From the IMG/VR virus record IMGVR_UViG_3300027806_000182, positions 1-21,051 of that record: 21,051 bases of DNA; one strand, written 5' to 3'. Positions 1 to 6,570 of this stretch are shown here, piece after piece. Source of the stretch: a virus. Under the pieces are notes generated by a model, which made no database searches, had not been told where the DNA came from, and saw only the letters and a program-made list of their open reading frames with translations. The position numbers and the translations under genes are program-made. Each line of letters starts with the position of its first letter. Position 1 is the stretch's first letter.

Positions 1-44
1 GGTGCAACTCCGCAGGCGGAAGGCTGAGCGTGACGGTGATGGGT

Positions 45-449
45 TTAGAAGGGGATGTCGGCATCGTTGATTTCCTGTGCCTTTGCCGCCGGTGCTGACG
101 CCGCCTGACCGCTGGGCTTCTCGCGCGGTGAATCGGTGGGCACGAATGAGTAATGGTGGAGGTAGAACTTGAGGCGGGTCATGGTCTTCCCGTCCTTCTC
201 CCATTGATCTTGGAAGACTTCGCCGTTGGCGACGATCACTTTGCCCTTGTGGAAGTGCTTGGCAATCGCCTCGGCCATCTTGCCGAACGCAACCCAGTCG
301 GTGTAGACGACCTGCTCCCGGTCCTCGCCAGCGGTGGTTTTGTACTTCTTGTTGGTGGCGACCGAGATATTGCACACCGGGCTGTTGCTGTTGGTGTAGC
401 GGATTTCCGGGTCGCGGGTGAGGCGGCCCATCAGGGTGACAACGTTCAT
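45..449 (-). CDS. ssb: single-stranded DNA-binding protein (SSB)
   Basis: 134 aa. It coats single-stranded DNA during phage replication and recombination. The N-terminus (MNVVTLMGRLTRDPEIRY) is the classic first strand of the SSB OB fold, followed by an NISVATN strand and a DWVAFGK segment. The C-terminal third is a low-complexity Ala/Pro/Ser linker ending in the acidic tip DADIPF, which in bacterial SSBs docks partner proteins. I chose the ATG at 449 rather than the upstream in-frame start because it overlaps the recombinase stop as ATGA, has an AAGGAG site about 6 nt upstream, and gives the normal SSB N-terminus. It is the last gene of a three-gene recombination cassette (exonuclease, annealing protein, SSB). 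The 44 nt beyond its stop, to the window edge, hold no recognisable gene. Confidence 0.96.
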   Translation of the reverse strand: MNVVTLMGRLTRDPEIRYTNSNSPVCNISVATNKKYKTTAGEDREQVVYTDWVAFGKMAEAIAKHFHKGKVIVANGEVFQDQWEKDGKTMTRLKFYLHHYSFVPTDSPREKPSGQAASAPAAKAQEINDADIPF

Positions 450-1300
450 GCTTGCTCCTTTTTGGATGCGTTGATCTTCGCCCGCGTCGGCTCCCATTTG
501 CCCGCCGCGAGCGTTTCGGTAAACCGTGCCCGCATGTCAACGGGAACGGCCTTCGCGTCGGTAAATCCCTTCGCCCGCAGGATCGCGGCAAAGACCGCAT
601 CGAACTCTTCGGGTGCATACCGCTGCTCGTGCGCGATCGTGTCCAGTTCCTGACGCCACGCCTGAAACGCATCCTCATCGAACGCGGGCTCGGGCTTTTC
701 GTCTGCGGCCTCGGGGGAGCCGGGCACACTCACGACCACGTTGGGCTTCGGCTGCTCGGGGTACATGTGGAGTTCTTCCTCCGTCGCCAAACCGCTCAAC
801 TCTTCGGGAAAGGCTTTGCGGAGTGCGTGCGTTTCGGCACACTTGGCCAGCATGTGGGCGGGCATGGTCTTCCATTTGTTCTGGTCGCTTCCGAACTCTG
901 ACCAGTGGACCACGCCCCAGATCGGTTCAGCGTTGCCCTTCATCAGCACGCCGACGCGAGCTGCGGTGGGCTGGCCCTTTGCGGTCCACACGTCCACCCA
1001 CTTCCCATCCGGCCCACACCAGAACGGGCCAACTTGGCCTGCGTATTGGCCCGTGCGCTGGGCAGTCAACCGGAACCCGTCCACGCTGGTGACGATCGCA
1101 AACCTGTTCCCGTACTTCGTGAAGTAGGCTTGTTTGAGCAGCGGGTTCAGCCGCCGGTGCTGGCAGATGTGCATGAACAGTTTGAACTCAACATCGTTCG
1201 CGTCCTTGGCGACGGTCTGCCGGATAAGTTGAATGTCCTCCGGGGTGAACATCTCCACCCGCGCCAGCGTCCCGCCCTGTGCTTTCACAATCTCGTTCAC
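446..1300 (-). CDS. bet: RecT/Bet-family single-strand annealing protein
   Basis: 284 aa. It promotes annealing of complementary single strands exposed by the neighbouring exonuclease. Family-typical segments are visible: LFMHICQHRRLNPLLKQAYF (about residues 41-60), VTSVDGFRLTAQRTGQYAG (70-88), a W-rich core, and KTMPAHMLAKCAETHALRKA (144-163) followed by FPEELSGL and an EE pair. The last 100 residues are a charged helical tail that looks variable. The start is GTG at 1300, sharing GTGA with the exonuclease stop, and is preceded by GGAGGTGA, a near-perfect anti-16S match, so translation should be strong. The pairing with an exonuclease upstream and SSB downstream supports a lambda Red/RecET-type system. 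It could be labelled RecT in some databases; Bet-type is the better match by motif. Confidence 0.94.
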   Translation of the reverse strand: MNEIVKAQGGTLARVEMFTPEDIQLIRQTVAKDANDVEFKLFMHICQHRRLNPLLKQAYFTKYGNRFAIVTSVDGFRLTAQRTGQYAGQVGPFWCGPDGKWVDVWTAKGQPTAARVGVLMKGNAEPIWGVVHWSEFGSDQNKWKTMPAHMLAKCAETHALRKAFPEELSGLATEEELHMYPEQPKPNVVVSVPGSPEAADEKPEPAFDEDAFQAWRQELDTIAHEQRYAPEEFDAVFAAILRAKGFTDAKAVPVDMRARFTETLAAGKWEPTRAKINASKKEQA

Positions 1301-2151
1301 GATTCACCTCCGTTTGTGTACTCAACCTCGAACTGCTTCAACTCCCAGGCGTCGGGAGTCAGCAGTAATCCGCCTTTTTCCGCATACGCCGGGTAGTACC
1401 CCGTTTTCAAGCACTGTGCCCACTTCGCTAGCACGGGCTTGTACTTCGCGCGGCCCAAGGCCAAGTAGCCAGCATCGCATCGGTACGGAGTGACGACCGG
1501 ACGGCGCACCTTTGCGTCCTTGTCCTTTGGCGGTTTCTTCTCTACCACAATCCACCAATACTCGGGGCATTTGCCCGTGATCTTGGTGATTGCGTCCACT
1601 CGCATCGCAGCAGCAATGTCCCAGCCGTTCTCACGAATCACGCGGCGAAGTGCCCTTGGTGAACCTCTGACAGCGGTCTTGAACTCAAGGACGACGTTGC
1701 CATCGGGGATGTAGCGGTCGAGGCGCGACTTGCACGCGACGCCGCTCTCTTCGTCGGTCCAGGTCAGGCAAGCCTCGGTTATGCCCTTCATGCCCACCAT
1801 CGCCGAACACGTCCGGCTGTCCGCGACCGCATCGGCCATTTCTTGAATTTCTTCCAGGTCGTCGGCGTGAAGAGGAATCTTGCCAGCGGCTTCCGCAGTG
1901 GCCTTATGTTCCTTCCACGCTTTCGTCAATTTCGACCCATCCGCGAACACCGAAACAGTCTCGGCGAACCGCCCGGCCTCGAACACCATCATGTGCGTGA
2001 GGGTGCCGATGACCATCGCCTCAGTGGGAGGTGATGAATCTTCTTTCTCGTAGAGCATGTGGAGCATGGAGAGTTGATCGCCGTATGTAACAAGCGAAGG
2101 GTTGATCGCGTCCAGTGCCGTGTAGTCCGCCCATGACAGCTCGCGGATCAT
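1297..2151 (-). CDS. RecE-like PD-(D/E)XK exonuclease
   Basis: 284 aa. Predicted 5'-3' double-strand-DNA exonuclease that makes the 3' overhangs used by the adjacent annealing protein. An early MVIGTLTHMMVFE segment (about 46-58) matches the G-x-x-x-H-x-x-x-x-E signature of the phage PDDEXK (DUF3799/RecE-like) family. The catalytic core is visible as KSRLDRY (D145) and VVLEFKTA (E156, K158), the D...ExK arrangement. A GWDIAAAMRVDA stretch (176-187) stands where these nucleases usually carry a substrate-binding helix. Length fits stand-alone phage versions, not the large E. coli RecE. The ATG at 2151 shares ATGA with the preceding gene, and the stop overlaps the recombinase GTG. The assignment rests on motifs and on the recombinase neighbour. 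Confidence 0.92.
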   Translation of the reverse strand: MIRELSWADYTALDAINPSLVTYGDQLSMLHMLYEKEDSSPPTEAMVIGTLTHMMVFEAGRFAETVSVFADGSKLTKAWKEHKATAEAAGKIPLHADDLEEIQEMADAVADSRTCSAMVGMKGITEACLTWTDEESGVACKSRLDRYIPDGNVVLEFKTAVRGSPRALRRVIRENGWDIAAAMRVDAITKITGKCPEYWWIVVEKKPPKDKDAKVRRPVVTPYRCDAGYLALGRAKYKPVLAKWAQCLKTGYYPAYAEKGGLLLTPDAWELKQFEVEYTNGGES

Positions 2152-2384
2152 CGCTTGTCCTCCAGCGGCCTGTGCAGTTTGTGTCGCAGCTCCAGAAGCC
2201 TGTATTGCAGTTCAATCACGATCTTCCGCTCGGGTCGGTTGTGTGTCGTGTTCAAATACTCAACAAGCACCTCTTCCATCGCTTTGATGGTGTGATCCAC
2301 CGCCACGTTCCATGAATCGGTAACGAGTTGCTTGGTGATCTGATACGCCGACGAAACGGCGTCATCGGGTGGTTGGTTGTTCAT
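2148..2384 (-). CDS. hypothetical helical protein, 78 aa
   Basis: 78 aa, not recognised. The sequence looks almost wholly helical: residues 10-45 carry hydrophobic residues at a heptad-like spacing, and the C-terminal half is Arg/Lys-rich (RKIVIELQYRLLELRHKLHR). No membrane segment, cysteine motif or catalytic motif is visible. The ATG at 2384 shares ATGA with the preceding gene, and the stop overlaps the exonuclease start in the same way, so it is translated as part of the recombination operon. The larger frame that extends further upstream is rejected as the start because it would run deep into the neighbouring gene. A small accessory or DNA-binding role is possible but unproven. Confidence 0.72.
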   Translation of the reverse strand: MNNQPPDDAVSSAYQITKQLVTDSWNVAVDHTIKAMEEVLVEYLNTTHNRPERKIVIELQYRLLELRHKLHRPLEDKR

Positions 2385-2605
2385 GCTTCCCCCGGTATTT
2401 CGATGATGCGGATGTTGCCGACGCTGCCGCCAGTCTTGGCAAGGGATGTTGCAAATCGTACTGCTTCTTCCGATGATGGAATCGCCGTGGTAACCCAAGG
2501 ACTAGGCTTGTTCCCAAACGGAATAGACATATACGCCACGACCCAAACGGTGGGCATCTTCGGACCATCCACCACCTCAACAACCTTCGCTTTGACAGTT
2601 GCCAT
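2381..2605 (-). CDS. hypothetical protein, 74 aa
   Basis: 74 aa, not recognised. It begins MATVKAKVVEVVDG and alternates predicted beta strands (VWVVAYMSIPFG, IRIIEIPGEA) with one helix (SSEEAVRFATSLAKTG), giving a small alpha/beta fold. No catalytic motif can be named. The ATG at 2605 has a good AGGAG site 7 nt upstream, and that site lies immediately after the tRNA-like element at 2619-2731. This is therefore the first protein gene downstream of that RNA, and its translation could be affected by the fold. The stop overlaps the next start as ATGA. The position suggests a minor replication or recombination accessory protein, which is an inference from context only. Confidence 0.72.
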   Translation of the reverse strand: MATVKAKVVEVVDGPKMPTVWVVAYMSIPFGNKPSPWVTTAIPSSEEAVRFATSLAKTGGSVGNIRIIEIPGEA

Positions 2606-2618
2606 GTTTGCTCCTAAT

Positions 2619-2731
2619 CCTCCGGGCCGGAGTCGAACCGGCTTACTGGGTTTCCCGTCTATTTATGGCGTGCCCACACCTAGCCCAGTTGATCGGCACG
2701 TCTAGCGTGTCGCCGTCCACGCCGCCGGAGG
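2619..2731 (-). ncRNA. tRNA-like RNA element (atypical, 113 nt)
   Basis: Fills almost all of the 132-nt gap between two genes. On the minus strand a 7-nt CCTCCGG (2725-2731) pairs perfectly with CCGGAGG (2619-2625). The 3' half is a textbook T arm: a 5-bp stem (2638-2642 with 2626-2630) around loop TTCGACT, stacked directly on the acceptor-like stem. Two nt inside the 5' strand is a D-arm-like hairpin (GCGTG/CACGC, 2705-2722) whose 8-nt loop contains GG. The middle does not fit a tRNA: instead of a 5-bp/7-nt anticodon arm there is a 5-bp stem (2684-2688 with 2646-2650) holding a nested hairpin (2667-2680). No CCA is encoded. It could be a divergent or dead tRNA, or a tRNA-like regulatory structure. 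I cannot assign an anticodon. Confidence 0.6.
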
Positions 2732-2737
2732 TGTTGA

Positions 2738-3109
2738 CTACCCAATCTTCAACTTGGCGTTGGCCTCGGCGGGCCTAAACCACTTGTCGCCCTCAATGAT
2801 GTGGCCGATTCCCGTGATCTTGGCATCAAACTCATCGCTCTCGCGCTCAACGCGAATGGCCTTGCCGGGTAGTTGGTCCAGCCGTTCAACGCCAGCGGCA
2901 CGCAGCACGCCGACAATGTGTTCTGCGGCGATGTTCGGTTGCGTTGCATGGCGGCCTGCCGCAATGCCCGGTACGCCGCCGAGGACGTATCCCCCGAACC
3001 CCTGCACGCCGCCGTCCTCGTGCTTAACGAATACCCACAGACTGAGAAAGGCGTCTCGGTCAAAGCCGAGGTGTGCCGACGTGATGATGCCGTTTGTGAT
3101 CTTCGCCAT
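2738..3109 (-). CDS. conserved phage protein of unknown function, 123 aa
   Basis: 123 aa. The pattern is familiar from many phage and prophage early regions: MAKITNGIITSAHLGFDR at the start, an HEDGGVQGFGGYVLGG segment (about 31-46), a helical middle (AAEHIVGVLRAAGVERLDQL), then GKAIRVERE and IGHIIEGDKWFRP near the end. In that family the N-terminal beta strands and the QGFGGY motif are the best conserved parts. No function is established that I can name. The ATG at 3109 has an AAAGGA site 6 nt upstream. It is the last protein gene before the tRNA-like element. Family recognition is from memory of the motif pattern, so I am sure of the gene and moderately sure of the family. Confidence 0.85.
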   Translation of the reverse strand: MAKITNGIITSAHLGFDRDAFLSLWVFVKHEDGGVQGFGGYVLGGVPGIAAGRHATQPNIAAEHIVGVLRAAGVERLDQLPGKAIRVERESDEFDAKITGIGHIIEGDKWFRPAEANAKLKIG

Positions 3110-3119
3110 GTGTTTCCTT

Positions 3120-3356
3120 TCAGACTTTGGCGTAACTCACGCCGGTGTAACCACTCTCGAACCCGCGCCGGGGCGACCATGCCCAGGTCAACGCTCGGGC
3201 GACGTGCCACGCCGCGAAACCGCAAAGCACGGTCGGCACCGCCCAGACAATCCCAGACTTGACAGGCTCGGGGGCTTCCACTCCGACGATGTACCCGAGG
3301 CCCACGCCGACCAAGGCGGCGCAGGTGGTGGTGATGTAGCGTTCGCCGGTGGTCAT
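3120..3356 (-). CDS. small two-helix membrane protein, 78 aa
   Basis: 78 aa. Two hydrophobic segments are visible: residues 8-26 (ITTTCAALVGVGLGYIVGV) and about 35-58 (IVWAVPTVLCGFAAWHVAR onward). They are separated by a short acidic turn and followed by a basic, aromatic tail (WSPRRGFESGY). This is the build of a small inner-membrane protein with a cytoplasmic tail. A class II holin has a similar shape, but no endolysin is next to it, so lysis is only a possibility. I chose the ATG at 3356, which shares ATGA with the upstream gene, over a much longer in-frame extension that would read through that gene. Confidence 0.7.
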   Translation of the reverse strand: MTTGERYITTTCAALVGVGLGYIVGVEAPEPVKSGIVWAVPTVLCGFAAWHVARALTWAWSPRRGFESGYTGVSYAKV

Positions 3357-3673
3357 TGGGCACCCCATTGCGCTTTGGCGATGGCGTCGTAGATCATCTT
3401 GGCCGCGTCGCCGACTGCGGTCTTCGTGTTCGTCGGAAGTGAATCCAGTTGGGGAACCATGCCAGTCGCTACAGCAGCCTTGCACGCGGCAAGCAGGTCG
3501 GGCGCGGCGGCGATGAGGCGGGCGTTGGCATCTCTCGCCGCATCGTCTGGGCAATCTGGCAAAACTTCTGCAACCATGTATGTACATTGAGGCTTGTACG
3601 GCGCGACAATGCGTGCGCCACCCATGCGAGTCGGCCCGTCGATACTCCACGGCCCCGGTGTGTGCTTGCTCAT
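3353..3673 (-). CDS. conserved phage protein (HTPGPW / ANARLIAAAPDLL type)
   Basis: 106 aa. It starts MSKHTPGPWSIDGP and carries DANARLIAAAPDLLAACK in the middle (about residues 50-67), two signatures that recur together in small proteins of many temperate and virulent phages. The first part looks beta-rich and the second is helical. The biochemical role is not established as far as I know. The ATG at 3673 is chosen because it shares ATGA with the zinc-ribbon gene upstream and gives the typical family N-terminus; the longer frame reads into that gene. The stop overlaps the membrane-protein start, so the three genes are translationally coupled. Confidence 0.85.
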   Translation of the reverse strand: MSKHTPGPWSIDGPTRMGGARIVAPYKPQCTYMVAEVLPDCPDDAARDANARLIAAAPDLLAACKAAVATGMVPQLDSLPTNTKTAVGDAAKMIYDAIAKAQWGAQ

Positions 3674-3951
3674 TCGTCCCTCCCGATCAGGTCGGTGTTG
3701 CCCTCGGCCTGCGTGAAGTCCTCCGGGTGAACCGCCCACGCATGGAGCGTGCCGCAGTCATCGCACCACCACCCCGGAGGCTGGTCTGAGTCGGTGTCGG
3801 GCTCGTAGATGCCCTCTTCCAGCACCAACTCACCGCCGCAGTGTTCGCACTTGGCGTCCTCAATGTCCTTGATTACCCGGTCGAGGGCCTTTGCCTCGGT
3901 CTGGTCAGACTTGGCCGCTTGCAGCTCGCGATTGACTTGTTCGTGTCGCAT
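3670..3951 (-). CDS. zinc-ribbon protein, 93 aa
   Basis: 93 aa. A charged N-terminal helix of about 33 residues (VNRELQAAKSDQTEAKALDR) precedes two CxxC knuckles, CEHCGG (C35, C38) and WWCDDCG (C63, C66), 25 residues apart. The pair is the expected ligand set for one structural zinc in a zinc ribbon. H70 and H75 follow closely. The ribbon suggests binding to DNA, RNA or a protein partner, but the target cannot be read. The ATG at 3951 has a strong GGAGG site 5 nt upstream. It is the first gene after the 93-nt gap at 3952-4044, so it probably opens the accessory and recombination transcript and could encode a regulator. That role is an inference. Confidence 0.83.
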   Translation of the reverse strand: MRHEQVNRELQAAKSDQTEAKALDRVIKDIEDAKCEHCGGELVLEEGIYEPDTDSDQPPGWWCDDCGTLHAWAVHPEDFTQAEGNTDLIGRDE

Positions 3952-4044
3952 GTTGCCTCCGTAGGAAAAGATATCGGCTACAAAGCACTTTGCCTACAGG
4001 ATGTAGAGTGTTTTTCCCCAAATACACAGAATCGAGGGGAACCC
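3952..4044 (-). promoter_or_regulatory. intergenic gap with nested repeats, possible promoter or operator
   Basis: This 93-nt gap separates the tail genes from the accessory and recombination genes, where a new promoter would be useful. On the plus strand it holds an inverted repeat CTACA-GGA-TGTAG (3994-4006), another CAAAG-CA-CTTTG (3981-3992), and a second CTACA at 3978-3982, so CTACA recurs every 16 nt. On the minus strand a weak TTGGGG-17 nt-TGTAGG pair could be -35 and -10 boxes, but it matches the consensus poorly. An AGGGG-AA-CCCCT repeat at 4035-4046 overlaps the upstream stop codon, without a T run, so it is not a convincing terminator. Confidence 0.3.
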
Positions 4045-4359
4045 CTAGCGTGCCCAGCGCTTCAGCCGGAGCCAGCGGAGTTTCAAGCCCGCGATGCACC
4101 CGCACCCTTCCAAAACTGAGCCATTTACGCCGTGATCGAGGAGGATCGCACGCACGGGCCACGGGATGCCCACCCACGTCAGGCCCAACCAACGCACGCG
4201 CGGGGTGCCGTACTTCCGCCCCGGAAGCACCCAGGCTCCCCTAGAGCAACCCCCGAAGACCACCCTCATCGCGGCTTCGGCCTGCTGCGCGGGCGTGACG
4301 CGCCGCACCCGTCGCCCGGGAGCCTTGCAGATTGGCCCAGATTCGCATCCACACGCCAT
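4045..4359 (-). CDS. cysteine-containing basic protein, 104 aa
   Basis: 104 aa, function unknown. It starts MACGCESGPIC and has six cysteines: C3, C5 and C11 at the N-terminus, C38, and a second CxC pair at C86 and C88 (EGCGCIAGLK). The rest is strongly basic, with a Trp-rich middle (VRWLGLTWVGIPWPVRA) and a cationic C-terminus (LRWLRLKRWAR). The paired CxC ends would suit metal binding or disulfide cross-linking. The ATG at 4359 follows the upstream TAA directly and has a GGAG site about 7 nt away, which supports a real gene. It follows another cysteine-rich protein, so the two may act together in the tail. It is the last gene of the structural run. Confidence 0.68.
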   Translation of the reverse strand: MACGCESGPICKAPGRRVRRVTPAQQAEAAMRVVFGGCSRGAWVLPGRKYGTPRVRWLGLTWVGIPWPVRAILLDHGVNGSVLEGCGCIAGLKLRWLRLKRWAR

Positions 4360-5352
4360 TTACGGCTCCGGTAGGAAGTCCAGCGGGTTGCCCGCGTTCA
4401 CGGCCTCGATGCCCGGTACAGACGCGCCGTAGCAGTCACAGATAGCGCCGGTCTGCTTGGCAATGACGGTGTACTGGTGGGTGACGTACTGGTACGTCCG
4501 ATACCCGTATGTCACAAAGTCAACACTCGTCGTGTCGTTATACAGGTATGTCGAACTGAACGTCCCCGTGGTGCAAGTCGCGGACGCGGACTCCGAATAC
4601 GTTTCGTTGGGGCTACCGACCGGCTGAGAGAAGATCACCGATGGCACTGATCGGGCGGCGCTCCGGGCAAGCTCTTCCATCACCGCGCGGCCGCAGAACC
4701 CGCCCGGCGCAAACACCGGAAGTAGTGGCAATGGGTACGACCGTGAGTAGTTCGCCAGCGGGTCGCCGGTGTCGGTGTAAACTTCGGTGCCCGTGCCCCC
4801 GCTTCCGTTGTAGACCAGATCCACGACCAGCCGTTGCGTAGCCCGCCCTGTCAGGCCAAACTGGTAGTCGATCAGCGATTCGGCGTGGGTTGAACCGACG
4901 ATCGCTAAGCGGTCCTGAATGGGGCCTGACTCGACCGACGAACAACAGCAGTATTCAAAGGTGCCGTTGTAGAACCCGGGCGCATACTGGCACGGGCTGT
5001 CACTAATCGCGCTGCCTAGGCACTGGCAACAGTTCTGGTATTGGGAGAAGCTCGACCCTTGCGGAAGGCTGATGTCCCCCGCAGGAATCTCTGAAAGCGG
5101 CTTGATAACACCCGAACCGCAGTAGCACCGCAACGGCCCGTTGGGAAACGGTTGAAGCAGCGCCGCGCCGGCGTTCGGATCGACCGCCAGCACTGACACC
5201 CAAACCGGCGTTCCACCTGGGTAGCCGCATGGGTTGAACCGCATGTAGAGCGGGCCGGTTGGACCACAACAAGGGCAATCCTGCGTGCCGATGGACAAGA
5301 GCCGCCGCGCGGCTGATACCAGCACCTTGCCCTGCTTGATAAGCAGTTTCAC
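4360..5352 (-). CDS. cysteine-rich putative distal tail or fibre protein
   Basis: 330 aa with 17 cysteines, 13 of them between residues 26 and 137, in clusters CPCC (26-29), CYC (76-78), NCCQC (107-111) and YCCC (134-137); others are at 42, 121, 220, 260, 305 and 307. The N-terminus MKLLIKQGKVLVSAARRLL has no signal-peptide hydrophobic core. After the cysteine region comes Gly/Ser/Thr/Tyr-rich sequence with predicted beta strands, as in fibre or adhesin proteins, ending LDFLPEP. It lies at the end of the tail gene run. The cysteines may bind metal or lock the particle with disulfides outside the cell. The start is GTG at 5352, sharing GTGA with the upstream gene. I do not recognise a named family. 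Confidence 0.75.
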   Translation of the reverse strand: MKLLIKQGKVLVSAARRLLSIGTQDCPCCGPTGPLYMRFNPCGYPGGTPVWVSVLAVDPNAGAALLQPFPNGPLRCYCGSGVIKPLSEIPAGDISLPQGSSFSQYQNCCQCLGSAISDSPCQYAPGFYNGTFEYCCCSSVESGPIQDRLAIVGSTHAESLIDYQFGLTGRATQRLVVDLVYNGSGGTGTEVYTDTGDPLANYSRSYPLPLLPVFAPGGFCGRAVMEELARSAARSVPSVIFSQPVGSPNETYSESASATCTTGTFSSTYLYNDTTSVDFVTYGYRTYQYVTHQYTVIAKQTGAICDCYGASVPGIEAVNAGNPLDFLPEP

Positions 5353-6188
5353 AGCACCAGCGTATCCGTTTCAGCACCCAAAATCGTGACATTGGTCACG
5401 GTGACGGTCGCCAGCGGGTTGGAGTTGCTCTTGAACACCGACCGCTCGTAGGTGGGCCGGTCGATGATGAGGTTGGTGATGGTCAGGCTCGCGGGCACGC
5501 CGCTGAGGTCGATAACGGAGTTGAGCCCGATCAGTGTGTCGATGTTGCCGCCCTGGTAGATCAGCTTTGCACCAAACACGCGGCACACACCGCTATTTCC
5601 TGATCCGGTGATCGTGGGAATGCTGCCGGCGACGGTGGTTGTACGCTTCATCGTGACAACCGCGCCGCCGGTGATTTCGATGGTAGAGCCGCTGTGATTT
5701 GAATCCGTGCCGCGTCCGAGTGTTGCAACACCGCCGGAGATTCGACAATGCTGGAACCCGTCGGCGCTGGTGATGTAGTCGGCAAACACCGTCGCGCCCG
5801 AGCTGACCAACTGAGTAGCGATTGCTCCCGCCGCGATGGTTACAGACCCGTTCGATGCCTCGACCGAGGCATGGGTACCCCCGGTCAGGCTGAGGTTCTG
5901 ATTGGACAGCAGTTTGATCCGGGTGGTATTCCCGCTCTGCATCCACGATCCGCCGGAGCCGTTGAGACTCAACAGCGTGTTGATCGGGGTCGTGACCGGC
6001 CCGGTGGTGGCGTTGCCCACGGTGACGTTCGCAAACTTGCCCACATAGACGCTGGCAAGGTTGGAAACTCCGCCCGCGAAGAGCGTGGTGACGTTCTGAC
6101 CGCCCTCGTTGAAGAGGACGCTATCGCCGGTTGAAATGCTCAAAGACGAAAGGTCGGTAGTTCCCTGCGGGACGACGACAGTTGCCAT
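5349..6188 (-). CDS. beta-solenoid-like tail or fibre protein
   Basis: 279 aa, with no family I can name. Nearly the whole chain consists of short beta strands rich in Thr, Ser, Val, Gly and Asn with repeating turns (for example LLSLNGSG, RIKLLSNQNLSLTGGT, SGGVATLGRG, SLTITNLIIDRP, TVTVTNVTIL). That pattern is typical of a right-handed parallel beta helix or related solenoid. Only two cysteines are present. Such proteins are common in phage tail spikes and fibres, often as trimers binding cell-surface glycans; no catalytic residues can be assigned. The ATG at 6188 follows an AGGAGT site inside a 14-nt sequence shared exactly with the leader of the tail-tube gene, which suggests strong translation. 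Confidence 0.72.
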   Translation of the reverse strand: MATVVVPQGTTDLSSLSISTGDSVLFNEGGQNVTTLFAGGVSNLASVYVGKFANVTVGNATTGPVTTPINTLLSLNGSGGSWMQSGNTTRIKLLSNQNLSLTGGTHASVEASNGSVTIAAGAIATQLVSSGATVFADYITSADGFQHCRISGGVATLGRGTDSNHSGSTIEITGGAVVTMKRTTTVAGSIPTITGSGNSGVCRVFGAKLIYQGGNIDTLIGLNSVIDLSGVPASLTITNLIIDRPTYERSVFKSNSNPLATVTVTNVTILGAETDTLVL

Positions 6189-6189
6189 A

Positions 6190-6570
6190 TCAGACTCCTA
6201 CTTCGTAGCCGCCGGACGAACGATCGCCGCCGGGCATGAGGTTTGATTCGACGCCTTCACCGTAAACACTCACGGCGAACATTGAGGTTGAACCCTTGGG
6301 GGTGGACACTTCGATACAGCCCATCTTTGCCGCGAACACCGTGATCGCGGCGGACGTGACACCATCGGCGGTCAGCACTGACGGGGTGGAGAGTGACGAC
6401 CAGATGATGCCGTCATGGCTGATCTTCAGTTCAAACTGGTACGCACCGCTTACGGCGTCCATTTGACGGATCGACCATGTGATTTGGTCGATGCCCTCAA
6501 CGCTGAACATCGTGCGGTTTGATGCCGCGCCCGCGTCCAGCATGTCGTTATGGCGAAGTTGCTTTCTCAT
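6190..6570 (-). CDS. putative tail protein, 126 aa
   Basis: 126 aa, not recognised. After MRKQLRHNDMLD it runs as a beta-rich domain (FSVEGIDQITWSIRQMD, AYQFELKISHDGIIWSSL, AITVFAAKMGCIEVSTPKG, FAVSVYGEG). The ISHDGIIWSSL segment resembles the beta-sandwich modules found in phage adhesins and decoration proteins (compare the SNDNTNWTDV stretch in the gene at 12329-12757). It ends GGYEVGV, and those last codons also hold the Shine-Dalgarno site of the next gene. The ATG at 6570 shares ATGA with the upstream gene. A longer open frame through the upstream gene is a shadow and is rejected. Tail location is inferred from neighbours. Confidence 0.7.
   Translation of the reverse strand: MRKQLRHNDMLDAGAASNRTMFSVEGIDQITWSIRQMDAVSGAYQFELKISHDGIIWSSLSTPSVLTADGVTSAAITVFAAKMGCIEVSTPKGSTSMFAVSVYGEGVESNLMPGGDRSSGGYEVGV
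6192..6205 (-). repeat. 14-nt repeat holding a Shine-Dalgarno site (copy 1)
   Basis: The minus-strand 14-mer CGAAGTAGGAGTCT spans the last codons of the gene ending GGYEVGV (6190-6570), including the first base of its stop, and the AGGAGT site for the beta-solenoid gene at 5349-6188. An identical copy lies at 9587-9600 before the tail-tube gene. Confidence 0.75.

Noticed and set aside
2619-2731. A normal tRNA or a phage attachment site
   Set aside because: No anticodon arm can be drawn and the element is too long; no integrase is in the window, so an attachment site has no support either.
3120-3356. The two-helix membrane protein as a holin
   Set aside because: The size and shape fit, but no endolysin or spanin is adjacent, so I left it as a membrane protein of unknown role.
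4035-4046. AGGGG-AA-CCCCT repeat as a transcription terminator
   Set aside because: The stem is only 4-5 bp with a very tight loop and no T run follows it on the minus strand.
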